Source: Bacteroidota bacterium
Lineage (GTDB): Bacteria; Bacteroidota; Bacteroidia; AKYH767-A; OLB10
Direction of reading: 5' to 3'
Length of the DNA stretch: 64,000 bases
Assembly (NCBI GenBank): GCA_016714535.1
Contig: JADKDR010000007.1
Span: 124,001 to 188,000, forward strand
The translations under genes and the position numbers were made by a program. Shown here piece after piece: positions 56,448-64,000 of this stretch. A model generated the notes under the pieces. The model saw only the letters and a program-made list of their open reading frames with translations. It was not told the origin of the DNA and searched no databases. Every line of letters begins with the position of its first letter. Position 1 is the stretch's first letter.

Positions 56448-58346
56448 ATGGCTAAATTTCATATTGAAACTGCATCAGAATATGACCTTTCTTACAAAGA
56501 AAGTATAGAAAATCCCGAAAAATTTTGGGATAGTATAGCTGACAATTTCGCCTGGAGCGAAAGATGGGATAAAACACTTGAATGGAATTTTACTGAGCCG
56601 AGTGTAAAATGGTTTCTTAATGGGAAGTTGAACATTACTGAAAACTGTATTGACCGCCATCTACCTAAACACGCTGATAAAATTGCCATACACTGGGAGC
56701 CAAATGATATTAATGAAAATGGAAAATCACTCACCTATCAGCAGTTGAGCGATGAAGTGTGTCGCATGTCAAACGTTTTTAAACAACATGGTGTTGTTAA
56801 AGGTGACCGTATATGTTTGTACATGCCCATGATACCCGATCTGGCAATCGCAGTATTAGCCTGCGCCCGCATTGGTGCTGTGCACTCTATTGTGTTTGGT
56901 GGATTTTCGGCACAGTCGCTTGCCGACCGCATCAATGATGCCCAATGCAAATTGGTAGTTACCAGTGATTTTATACGCAGAGGAGCTAAGGAAATTCCTG
57001 CCAAGGCAGTAGTTGATCAGGCATTGATTAATTGCCCGGGTGTTGCAACTGTGCTTGTGGCCAAATGCAGCACAACCGAAGTAGCTATGCAAGCCAATCG
57101 CGATTTATGGTTGCATGATGTAATGCCCATGCAATCAACAGTATGTGCGCCCGAACCTATGGATAGCGAAGACCTCCTGTTTATTTTATACACCAGTGGC
57201 AGCACAGGCAAGCCCAAGGGAGTGGTTCATACCTGCGGTGGATACATGGTTTATGCAGGGTATAGTTTTAAAAATGTTTTTCAATACGCTACCAACGATG
57301 TTTACTGGTGTACTGCTGATATAGGCTGGATAACAGGGCATACCTATTTTGTTTATGGCCCTTTGCTAAATGCAGCTACCATGGTCATGTTTGAAGGTGT
57401 TCCTAATTTTCCGGATGCCGGAAGATTTTGGCATGTGATAGATAAATATAAAGTAACACAATTCTACACTGCACCTACTGCTATTCGCTCGCTAATGGCT
57501 TGTGGCGATGCGTGGGTGGCTCCATACAATTTATCTTCCTTAAAAATTCTTGGAACTGTAGGTGAACCAATTAACGAAGAAGCATGGCAATGGTATCACC
57601 AACTAATAGGTAAAGACCGTTGCCCCATAGTGGATACCTGGTGGCAAACTGAAACCGGGGGAATAATGATAACCTCCTTACCCAATATCAATGAACAAAA
57701 ACCTGCGCATGCAGGTTTTCCATTACCCGGCATTCAACCTGTACTATTGGATAATGATGGAAAAGAAATTATCGGGAATAATGTTGAAGGATATCTGTGT
57801 GTAAAATTTCCGTGGCCATCCATATTGCGAAGCACATATGGTGATCATGAACGGTGCCGTCAAACCTACTTTGCAAACTATGCCGGATATTACTTTACTG
57901 GTGATGGCGCGCGCAGAGATGCGCATGGCTTGTATCGCATAATTGGCAGGGTGGATGATGTAATTAATGTATCGGGCCACCGCATAGGTACTGCCGAAGT
58001 TGAAAATGCCATTAACGAAAGTATATATATTGTAGAATCGGCTGTGGTAGGTTACCCACATGATATTAAAGGACAAGGCATTTATGCCTTTGTCATTTTG
58101 CAACAAGCCAATGTTAACCCAGACCTTATACTTAGTGATGTAAACGAGGTGGTTAGCAACATAATAGGCAAGCTTGCCAAGCCCGATAAAATACAAATTG
58201 TTAGTGGCTTACCAAAAACACGAAGTGGTAAAATTATGCGCAGAATTCTTCGCAAAATAGCCGAAGGTGATACAAGCAATCTGGGAGATACCTCTACCCT
58301 GCTTGACCCTGCCGTAGTGGAACAAATAAAAAAGGGTGCTATATAA
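56448..58346 (+). CDS. acs: Acetyl-CoA synthetase
   Basis: A 632-residue ANL-superfamily enzyme; length and order match Acs. An ACAS_N region (FWDSIADNFAWSERWDKTLEWNF) is followed by the AMP-binding motif LYTSGSTGKPKGVVHTCGGY (about residues 245-265), DTWWQTETGGIMITSLP (about 390), GRVDDVINVSGHRIGTAEVENA, and the regulatory Lys in LPKTRSGKIMRRILR near residue 595. It activates acetate to acetyl-CoA via acetyl-AMP. Single gene; a 150-residue opposite-strand frame is a shadow. Confidence 0.96.
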   Translation: MAKFHIETASEYDLSYKESIENPEKFWDSIADNFAWSERWDKTLEWNFTEPSVKWFLNGKLNITENCIDRHLPKHADKIAIHWEPNDINENGKSLTYQQLSDEVCRMSNVFKQHGVVKGDRICLYMPMIPDLAIAVLACARIGAVHSIVFGGFSAQSLADRINDAQCKLVVTSDFIRRGAKEIPAKAVVDQALINCPGVATVLVAKCSTTEVAMQANRDLWLHDVMPMQSTVCAPEPMDSEDLLFILYTSGSTGKPKGVVHTCGGYMVYAGYSFKNVFQYATNDVYWCTADIGWITGHTYFVYGPLLNAATMVMFEGVPNFPDAGRFWHVIDKYKVTQFYTAPTAIRSLMACGDAWVAPYNLSSLKILGTVGEPINEEAWQWYHQLIGKDRCPIVDTWWQTETGGIMITSLPNINEQKPAHAGFPLPGIQPVLLDNDGKEIIGNNVEGYLCVKFPWPSILRSTYGDHERCRQTYFANYAGYYFTGDGARRDAHGLYRIIGRVDDVINVSGHRIGTAEVENAINESIYIVESAVVGYPHDIKGQGIYAFVILQQANVNPDLILSDVNEVVSNIIGKLAKPDKIQIVSGLPKTRSGKIMRRILRKIAEGDTSNLGDTSTLLDPAVVEQIKKGAI

Positions 58347-58386
58347 ATTGAATTCAAAAATCCCTTTCATTCTTTTCTCTGATTTT

Positions 58387-58394
58387 TAATTTTG
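58387..58394 (+). promoter_or_regulatory. -7 promoter box of the sterol desaturase gene
   Basis: TAATTTTG matches TAnnTTTG exactly, 22 bases upstream of the ATG at 58417. Confidence 0.5.
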
Positions 58395-58416
58395 CGTCCT
58401 ATTCTTTGAAAAACTA

Positions 58417-59323
58417 ATGACCGAACAATTTCGCGAAACACTTTTAATACTCATCACCACGCCCATTTATATTGTGGTTATTGGCAGTGAGATTTTATTA
58501 AGTTATTTCCAACATAAAAAAATTTTATACAATAAAAGGAACTTTCACAAACCTCTACCTGATGTTGCTTAACATGGGACTTGATATTATTACGAGAGGA
58601 TCAGCCTGGCTATTCTTACCTACTTTTATGAGTTTCATTTTTTTTCGATATCCAATGTCATTCTATATTGGATTGTTTTATTAATTGTTGAAGATTTTGC
58701 CTACTACCTGCTTCATTACCTGGATCATCATTCCCGCTTTTTTTGGGCAGTACATGTTACCCACCACAGCAGTGACGAGTATAATCTTACCGTTGGTTTT
58801 CGTGCTAGTGTGTTGCAGCCTTTGTACCGTTTTATCTTTTTATTCCCCTTGCACTAGTGGGCTTTCAGCCACTCGATATTTTTTTATTTATGCAGCTACA
58901 CAAATTTATGGCATATTAGTACACACACAGCTTATTGGAAAACTAGGATGGTTGGAATACGTGTTTTGTACACCAAGCAATCACCGGGTGCATCATGCAA
59001 GCAATGTTCAATATCTTGACAAAAATATGGGTATGGTATTTATAATTTGGGACAGGCTGTTTGGAACCTACAAAGACGAAGAAACCAATAAACCCATAGA
59101 ATATGGTCTTACTAAAAAAGTAGAACATCAAAATGCTCTTACGCTAATTTTTCATGAGTGGATACAAATAGCAAAAGATGTGATGCAAAAAGGGATGACG
59201 TTGAAAGATAAGCTAGGTTATCTTTTTGCTGCCCCGGGCTGGAGCCATGATGGCAGTAGCAAAACATCCAAACAATTGCAAAGGGACTATTACTATCAGC
59301 TGCAAGAGGAAAGAAAAAAGTAA
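58417..59323 (+). CDS. Sterol desaturase/fatty acid hydroxylase family protein (multiply frameshifted)
   Basis: One gene of about 302 residues broken by four indels: A7 at 58516-58522, TT at 58681-58682, C4 at 58845-58848 and T7 at 58879-58885. Repaired, it opens MTEQFRETLLILITTPIYIV. The di-iron His clusters are then visible: HYLDHHSRFFWAVHVTHHSS (HxxxH and HxxHH) and NHRVHHASNVQYLD (HxxHH). About four membrane segments and a charged C-terminus (QLQEERKK) complete it. Members are membrane di-iron hydroxylases or desaturases acting on sterols, carotenoids or fatty acyl chains. The NUDIX gene follows with 1 base between stop and start. Confidence 0.82.
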
Positions 59324-59324
59324 G

Positions 59325-59729
59325 ATGTTCAACATTCGGGTATATGGTCTACTTATTAACGAGCAAAACGAAATCATGTTGGTACAAGAATCCTACGCAG
59401 GGCGCAGGTTTACCAAATTCCCTGGTGGAGGTCTTGAATTTGGCGAAGGTACCATTGAGTGTGTGGTTAGAGAATTTAAAGAGGAATTTGGAATTGCTAT
59501 AAGCGTAAAATCACATTTTTATACAACTGATTTTTTTCAACCAAGTGCTTTCGATGCCCAACAACAGATAATCAGCATTTACTATTTATTACAACCAATG
59601 GCACAACCCTGTCCTACTGCTGCTTTGGTAGATGATGTGCAGATTCAATGGAAAAGTCTGCGTTTGCTGAATACGAATGATGTTACTTTTCCTATTGACA
59701 AAGAGGTGGTTAAGCTACTCATACAATAA
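59325..59729 (+). CDS. NUDIX hydrolase
   Basis: A 134-residue protein from the start at 59325 (MFNIRVYGLLINEQNEIMLVQESYAG). The frame extends upstream to 59226, but that part overlaps the sterol desaturase end. The Nudix box is GGLEFGEGTIECVVREFKEEFGI (G-x5-E-x7-RE-F-x-EE-x-G). The box matches the consensus, so the enzyme should hydrolyse a nucleoside diphosphate linked to another group; the substrate is unknown. Follows directly after the desaturase. Confidence 0.88.
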   Translation: MFNIRVYGLLINEQNEIMLVQESYAGRRFTKFPGGGLEFGEGTIECVVREFKEEFGIAISVKSHFYTTDFFQPSAFDAQQQIISIYYLLQPMAQPCPTAALVDDVQIQWKSLRLLNTNDVTFPIDKEVVKLLIQ

Positions 59730-59916
59730 ACTAAGCCCCGCCAAAAAGCTAATTCATTGTTAAAACAACTTCGGCCTGCACTTATTGCTGAATCATGACA
59801 CTTATCAATCCAAATTTAGCATTCATAAATTGCTATCTTATGACTGAAAGATAACGCTGCATCTTTACATCACTAAATCAGGAATAGTAAATAGCAAATT
59901 TAAAAACCATCACACT

Positions 59917-60123
59917 ATGAAAAAGCTAAAATCAATCTCCTTCGTTTCACTAGTAGCAATCATCATTCTATGCACAACTCTTGCACTAGCGATGTTTAAT
60001 ATGAATGCTTCTACCTCTGCCGAGGAATCGCAACTGCCAGTACGAGCCATAATCCTGGCGGCAATTAATGTGGTCTTCTTTTTAATAGTAAGCGGCACAT
60101 CACTTAGTTTTAAGAAAAGCTAA
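59917..60123 (+). CDS. Small membrane protein
   Basis: A 68-residue protein with two hydrophobic segments (about residues 8-27 and 44-62) joined by a short acidic loop (NASTSAEESQLPVR), ending in KKS. Its start has a normal ATG after an AT-rich leader. Nothing identifies a family. It stands alone between the NUDIX and methyltransferase genes. Confidence 0.6.
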   Translation: MKKLKSISFVSLVAIIILCTTLALAMFNMNASTSAEESQLPVRAIILAAINVVFFLIVSGTSLSFKKS

Positions 60124-60246
60124 TCATCATTTATTTGTTTTCTATATACATGCAGGTATTTTTATAACAGAAAATGCCTGCATTCCTTTTTAGTTAAGAA
60201 CTCACAGTCATTTGCCCCGTTTTACCATATTTGCGCTCTTATAAAA

Positions 60247-60909
60247 ATGAATGGGCAATCTTGCAAAAAAATTCTGACAACTTTTTACAAACCTATTGTA
60301 AAGTGGTATTTGCAAAAGCCCCGGCTTTACACCTATCGTGGCTTAGAAATAATCGTGCGTCCCGGTGTTTTTCATCCGGGTTTTTTTTATTCAACCAAAT
60401 TACTTTTAAAACATTTGGAAGGCCTCGACCTTTTTCAAAAAAGAATTTTGGAGTTAGGTTGTGGCAGTGGGTTAATTTCGTGTGTGCTAGCTAAAAAAGG
60501 TGGCATTGTAACCGCGACCGACATTAGCAAAACTGCGTTAGCCAATACCATTGAAAATGCGCAACGCAATCATGTTGTTATTGAAGCAAAATATAGCGAC
60601 TTGTTTAGCAACATAGGCAATCAGGAATTTGACTTCATAGTCATTAATCCTCCTTACTACAAAGGGAACCAAACCACTGATGAAAGCTTTGCATGGTATG
60701 CGGGAATGCTTCTTGAATATTTTCAGCAACTTTTTGTTCAGCTTAAGGTCAACCTTAAGCATTCACAATGTATAATGATACTGAACGATGCTTGTGACTT
60801 AAACTTTATTGCTGCTCAAGCTAAACGTAACGGGTTAAATCTTAACCTGCTTAAAGTGCATAAATTGACTACTGAAGAAAATTATATTTACTCGATACAG
60901 TATGCGTAA
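60247..60909 (+). CDS. SAM-dependent methyltransferase, HemK/small-methyltransferase type
   Basis: A 220-residue class I methyltransferase. After a short N-terminal region rich in Lys and Tyr there is the SAM motif LELGCGSGLISCVLAKKGG, then ATDISKTALANTIENAQRN, and the catalytic tetrapeptide in FIVINPPYYKG. The NPPY motif suggests methylation of a nitrogen on glutamine or on nucleic-acid bases. The length fits small N-methyltransferases, but the substrate is not known. A hairpin follows the stop. Confidence 0.85.
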   Translation: MNGQSCKKILTTFYKPIVKWYLQKPRLYTYRGLEIIVRPGVFHPGFFYSTKLLLKHLEGLDLFQKRILELGCGSGLISCVLAKKGGIVTATDISKTALANTIENAQRNHVVIEAKYSDLFSNIGNQEFDFIVINPPYYKGNQTTDESFAWYAGMLLEYFQQLFVQLKVNLKHSQCIMILNDACDLNFIAAQAKRNGLNLNLLKVHKLTTEENYIYSIQYA

Positions 60910-60910
60910 C

Positions 60911-60944
60911 GAAAGAGGGGCACCTGTCAGTGCCCCTTGCTTTC
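60911..60944. terminator. Hairpin between methyltransferase and hsp20
   Basis: An 8-bp GC-rich stem (60916-60923 with 60930-60937), extended by GAAAG/CTTTC after a 2-base bulge. It lies between two converging genes and lacks a long T-run on either strand. Confidence 0.6.
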
Positions 60945-60980
60945 AAAAAAACTACCCCTAAAACAAATCTTTAATTTTTA

Positions 60981-61430
60981 TTAAGCTACCTTAATCTCAG
61001 TTGCAGGCTTTGGTTTTGCTGCTTCCACCTTGGGCAAACTGATTGTTAACAAGCCATTCTCATAAGAAGCTGTTATGTCATTTTGTGTTACTTGCTCAGG
61101 CAAATTGAAACTGCGCTTGAATGAGTTATAAACAAACTCCTTACGCGAATACGAAGTTCCCTTCTGCTCTGATTCCCTTTTTACCTCTGCACTGATGCTT
61201 AGTACATTGTTGTCAACATTGATTTTAAAATCTTCCTTTTTTAAGCCGGGTGCTGCCAATTCAATTCTGAATCCATTATCCGTTTCAGAAATGTTGACTG
61301 CCGGAACCGTGTTGCGTGCATAATTTGTAGAGATGAAATCTTCCATTAAGTCATTGAAGAATCCGTTAAAATACGGTACACGATCTAATGCGTTGGCTAC
61401 TGCCTTTTGGTTTAATTTTACTAGTGTCAT
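60981..61430 (-). CDS. Small heat-shock protein, Hsp20 family
   Basis: A 149-residue protein from the preferred start at 61430 (MTLVKLNQKAVANALDRVPYFNGFFNDLMEDF); the longer frame adds 31 residues unlike the family. The alpha-crystallin domain (about residues 45-135) has PAVNISETDNGFRIELAAPGLKKEDFKINVDNNVLSISAE and the signature NGLLTISLPKVEAAKP. The N-terminal arm and C-terminal tail (ATEIKVA with an IxV-like end) are typical for oligomer formation. It holds unfolding proteins during heat or stress. Its upstream region has a striking palindrome. Confidence 0.92.
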   Translation of the reverse strand: MTLVKLNQKAVANALDRVPYFNGFFNDLMEDFISTNYARNTVPAVNISETDNGFRIELAAPGLKKEDFKINVDNNVLSISAEVKRESEQKGTSYSRKEFVYNSFKRSFNLPEQVTQNDITASYENGLLTISLPKVEAAKPKPATEIKVA

Positions 61431-61715
61431 TTTGTTTTTATTTTTTATTAATTGTTTAACTTTTGAATGCAACAGGATATTTTTTAAACTTAATCTGCTT
61501 TCTCCTGCAATAATACCTGGCATGCATCAAAACCTATTCCAGCAGGTTTTTAGTGACAAATTTTACATTCGTAATAAATATTCAGGACATTTTTTCTGCT
61601 TTGGGTGAAATTAAAATGTCAAATTTTCAGCAAAACATATATAGTAATGGTTAACCATTACAGTTTTCGAAGAATTTGAAAAAAAGGGAAGAAAAAAATT
61701 ACAAGTTGCAGCAAT
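61431..61715. promoter_or_regulatory. hsp20 upstream region with operator-like palindromes
   Basis: It contains a perfect 18-bp palindrome at 61644-61661 (GTAATGGTTAACCATTAC) and a spaced inverted repeat GACATTTT (61586-61593) with AAAATGTC (61613-61620). It holds no gene. The palindrome has the size and symmetry of a repressor site; the CIRCE element typical of HrcA is not seen. Confidence 0.5.
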
Positions 61716-61741
61716 AAAACAAGGAGCTACTCCTTGTTTTT
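61716..61741 (-). terminator. Terminator overlapping the dtd stop codon
   Basis: A stem of AAAACAAGGAG with CTCCTTGTTTT has its TAG stop codon in the loop region (61727-61729). On the minus strand it runs into a T-rich tail. Stop and terminator are fused in one element. Confidence 0.7.
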
Positions 61742-62179
61742 AGAATCTATTAGAATGGTAACCGGGCCGTCATTTATCAGCATTACTTTCATATTGGCAC
61801 CGAACTTACCGGTAGCAATTTTTGCACGGTGGCTAGCAGCAAGTGCATTAACAAACTGCTCATACAGCGGTATTGCAATCTCAGGGCGGGCAGCCTTAAT
61901 GTAGCTTGGGCGATTTCCTTTTTTGGTTAAAGCATGCAAGGTAAACTGACTTATTACCAATATTTCACCTTGAATATCGGCTACCGAAAGATTCATTACT
62001 CCAGCCTCATCATTGAATATTCTTAGACGGATAATTTTTCCGCAAAGCCACTCGATGTCTTCCATCGTGTCAGCCTCCTCAATGCCAATAAGAATTAGCA
62101 GGCCCATACCAATATTCGCATGTAACCTTTCTTCTATGGTAACCGAAGCCTGTGACACCCGTTGCAATACACAGCGCAT
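61727..62179 (-). CDS. dtd: D-aminoacyl-tRNA deacylase
   Basis: A 150-residue protein with the family opening MRCVLQRVSQASVTIEE and the active-site blocks SQFTLHALTKKGNRPSY and GKFGANMKVMLINDGPVTILID. It removes D-amino acids wrongly attached to tRNA. Its start is 4 bases downstream of the pheT end on the same strand, so it is co-transcribed with a tRNA synthetase subunit, a sensible pairing for translation quality control. Confidence 0.95.
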   Translation of the reverse strand: MRCVLQRVSQASVTIEERLHANIGMGLLILIGIEEADTMEDIEWLCGKIIRLRIFNDEAGVMNLSVADIQGEILVISQFTLHALTKKGNRPSYIKAARPEIAIPLYEQFVNALAASHRAKIATGKFGANMKVMLINDGPVTILIDSKNKE

Positions 62180-62183
62180 AAAC

Positions 62184-64000
62184 TTATGATTTACGTACTT
62201 CTATACGTAGTTTCTTTTCAAATGTTTCCATCAGCTTATTCATGGTTTTCTCAATGTCCTGATCGCGCATGGTTTTTTTCTACATCGGCCAAAAAGAAAC
62301 TCATTGCATACGATTTTTTGCCTTCCGGAATTTTGTCGCCTTTGTATACATCGAATAAATTTACTCGCTTGAGGAATGTTCGTTCTGTTTCGAAAGCCAG
62401 TTGTTGTATCTGCCCATAGGTAACACCTGTGTCAAGTATCATGCTCAGGTCGCGTCTTACTTCCGGAAATCTTGGTATTGGCGCAATTCTGAAATCTTCG
62501 CTTACTTGTATACTATTAAGTGCATCAAGATTAATTTGCAGGTAATACGTATCCGCCACCAAATCAAACTTCTTTGCAATCGCCTTGTTTACTTTACCTC
62601 CAAAGGCTATTGTGGTTTCGCTTTTAGTTTTCCTATCCTTCAGAATATAAGCAATGCCATCTCCGGTAAGGTAGTCACCTTTATACTCTGTTTCCTTATA
62701 ACTTGATACTTTGTAAATGTTGAAAATATTCTCGGCCAGGGCCTTCAAATAAAATAAATCGTGATTGATGTAATGTCCTTTGCGATTTTCTGGAATACGG
62801 TTGCCCGTGCACAAGATGCCTAGCACTGACGATTCGGAATATTGCTTTTCAGATTTACGATAGGTATAACCAAATTCAAATAATTTAAGGTCACCTTGCT
62901 GCCGGTTGGTGTTATATTGTGCACACTCAAGCAATGAAAATATAATTTCGGCACGTAAGGTATTGAGTTCGCTACTTAGGGGATTTATCAACTTAACGGT
63001 ATCCGTATACGTTTCGAAATAAGATTCCTTGCTAAGCGAATTACTAAGTGTTTCATTAAATCCTGAAGATGCCAACACTTGTGCAGTTGCTATCGCATTT
63101 ACATATGGCGACTGTCTATTGCCACTATCCAATGCAAACGAAAACTGCTTAGGCAAAGGAATGGCATTGTAACCTGTTATCCGCAGCACTTCTTCAATAA
63201 CATCAATCTCCCTACGCACATCCACTTTATAAGCCGGTATCGAAATTTTTAAGCTTTCGTGATAATCATCAATAATGCTAATGCCTAACCCTATGAGAAT
63301 ATTCTTTACAGTGGTATTCTCAATTTTATAGCCGGCCATTTTTTCAAGTTGGGCAAATGAAAAATGCATAACCACAGGCTCAACCGGTGTGGGATAGATA
63401 TCAATAATATCGCTGCTGATATTGCCTCCGGCAATATCCTTTATCATCATTGCAGCGCGCTGTAATGCATATAAGGTAATTTCAGGGTCGGTACCACGCT
63501 CAAATCGAAACGATGCATCTGTTTTTAAGCCATGCGTTTTTGCTCCTTTGCGTATGGTAACCGGATTAAAACAAGCTGACTCCAAAAATATAGAAGTAGT
63601 GCTTTCAGAAACTCCCGAGTTGATGCCGCCAAAAATTCCTGCAATACACATAGGCTCAGTTTGATTGCAAATCATAAGCTCGTTTCCGGATAATGTTCGC
63701 TCAATACCATCAAGTGTGATGAATTTGGTTGGTGTATTTAATCGTTTAACTATAACCTTGTTGCCTTTGATGGCCGCAGCATCAAATGCATGTAGCGGTT
63801 GACCTACTTCGTGAAGAATATAGTTAGTAACATCAACTATATTATTAATACTCTTTACACCTATACTTTGCAAAGTTTGCTGTAGCCATGCCGGAGATGT
63901 CCCTATTTTTACATTCGAAATAGAAATGCCACTATACCTAAGGCAATCATCTGTATGAACAACTTCAACCTCAATAGGCAAGCTACGATCATCAGGAAAA
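62184..64000 (-). CDS. pheT: Phenylalanyl-tRNA synthetase beta subunit (partial, frameshifted near the end)
   Basis: The start lies beyond the right edge. One extra base in the T7 run at 62273-62279 breaks the last part; with six the reading is DVEKTMRDQDIEKTMNKLMETFEKKL, ending IEVRKS at 62184. The visible order is the B3/4 editing domain (LHEVGQPLHAFDAAAIKG, LESACFNPVTIRKGAKTHGLKTDASFRFERGTDP), the B5 domain (VDVRREIDVIEEVLRITGYN), a catalytic-like core with PLSSELNTLRAEI, and the FDX-ACB domain (PRFPEVRRDLSMILD). It forms the alpha2-beta2 enzyme with PheS, which is not in the window. Confidence 0.93.

Noticed and set aside
1..64000. tRNA, rRNA, tmRNA and CRISPR features.
   Set aside because: Reading the intergenic regions on both strands I found no T-loop GGTTCGA-type element in a cloverleaf context and no regularly spaced repeats. 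The region near 38.2 kb with GTTCG-like bases is a REP-like palindrome, not a tRNA.

Overview
The window is 64 kb of AT-rich chromosome from a member of the Bacteroidota, probably a Chitinophagales- or Saprospiria-like environmental lineage; the order is an inference. The evidence is C-terminal type IX secretion (T9SS) sorting domains, many short lipoproteins with Cys-Lys-rich N-termini, TAnnTTTG promoter boxes with no clear Shine-Dalgarno sites, the long form of PurC, the alternative GlmU and a DUF3078 protein. Content is mostly chromosomal housekeeping with short operons on both strands. I see no rRNA, tRNA, CRISPR array, prophage or intact insertion sequence.

Layout. 1-6 kb: end of a T9SS protein, DUF937 protein, MBL-fold hydrolase, bestrophin, apaG, and a phoH-purC pair. 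6-13 kb: SAM hydrolase plus ABM-domain pair, TPR membrane protein, OsmC, and a large secreted propeller protein with one heme motif. 13-24 kb: alpha/beta hydrolase, aroQ, xerD, Ppx/GppA, lytic transglycosylase, glycosyltransferase, META lipoprotein, sugar MFS transporter, T9SS protein, TPR protein, plsY. 24-26 kb: a decayed YdjM-type hydrolase and a 125-bp repeat. 26-36 kb: gyrB, trmD, alternative glmU, rpmE2, mscL, DUF3078 protein, M1 peptidase, CpcT-like protein, mtgA, TetA-type MFS. 36-43 kb: T9SS protein, REP-like palindromes, lipoproteins, beta-barrel, comM. 43-51 kb: orphan paaB, dnaK, second repeat copy, GH31, GH20. 51-64 kb: paired small lipoproteins, paired DUF5011 lipoproteins, SanA-like protein, M61 peptidase, mltG, acs, sterol desaturase, NUDIX, methyltransferase, hsp20, dtd and pheT (cut by the window end).

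The most important caveat is that twelve otherwise normal genes, including gyrB, dnaK, pheT and xerD, are interrupted by small indels, most of them in homopolymers. This looks like residual error of an assembly rather than biology, so I annotate each as one gene and give the break point. The YdjM-type gene differs: it also carries two in-frame stops and is probably a true pseudogene.

Functionally, the window combines envelope building and turnover (mtgA, mltG, MltD-like enzyme, plsY, alternative GlmU, SanA-like protein), secreted glycan hydrolysis (GH31, GH20), secreted or periplasmic peptidases (M1, M61), stress proteins (dnaK, hsp20, OsmC, mscL) and information processing (gyrB, trmD, pheT, dtd, xerD). 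The most unusual items are the HzsA-like T9SS-targeted monoheme propeller protein, the 125-bp structured repeat in two copies, the orphan PaaB homologue, the lipoprotein with exact 11-residue repeats, and the REP-like palindromes near 38.2 kb.
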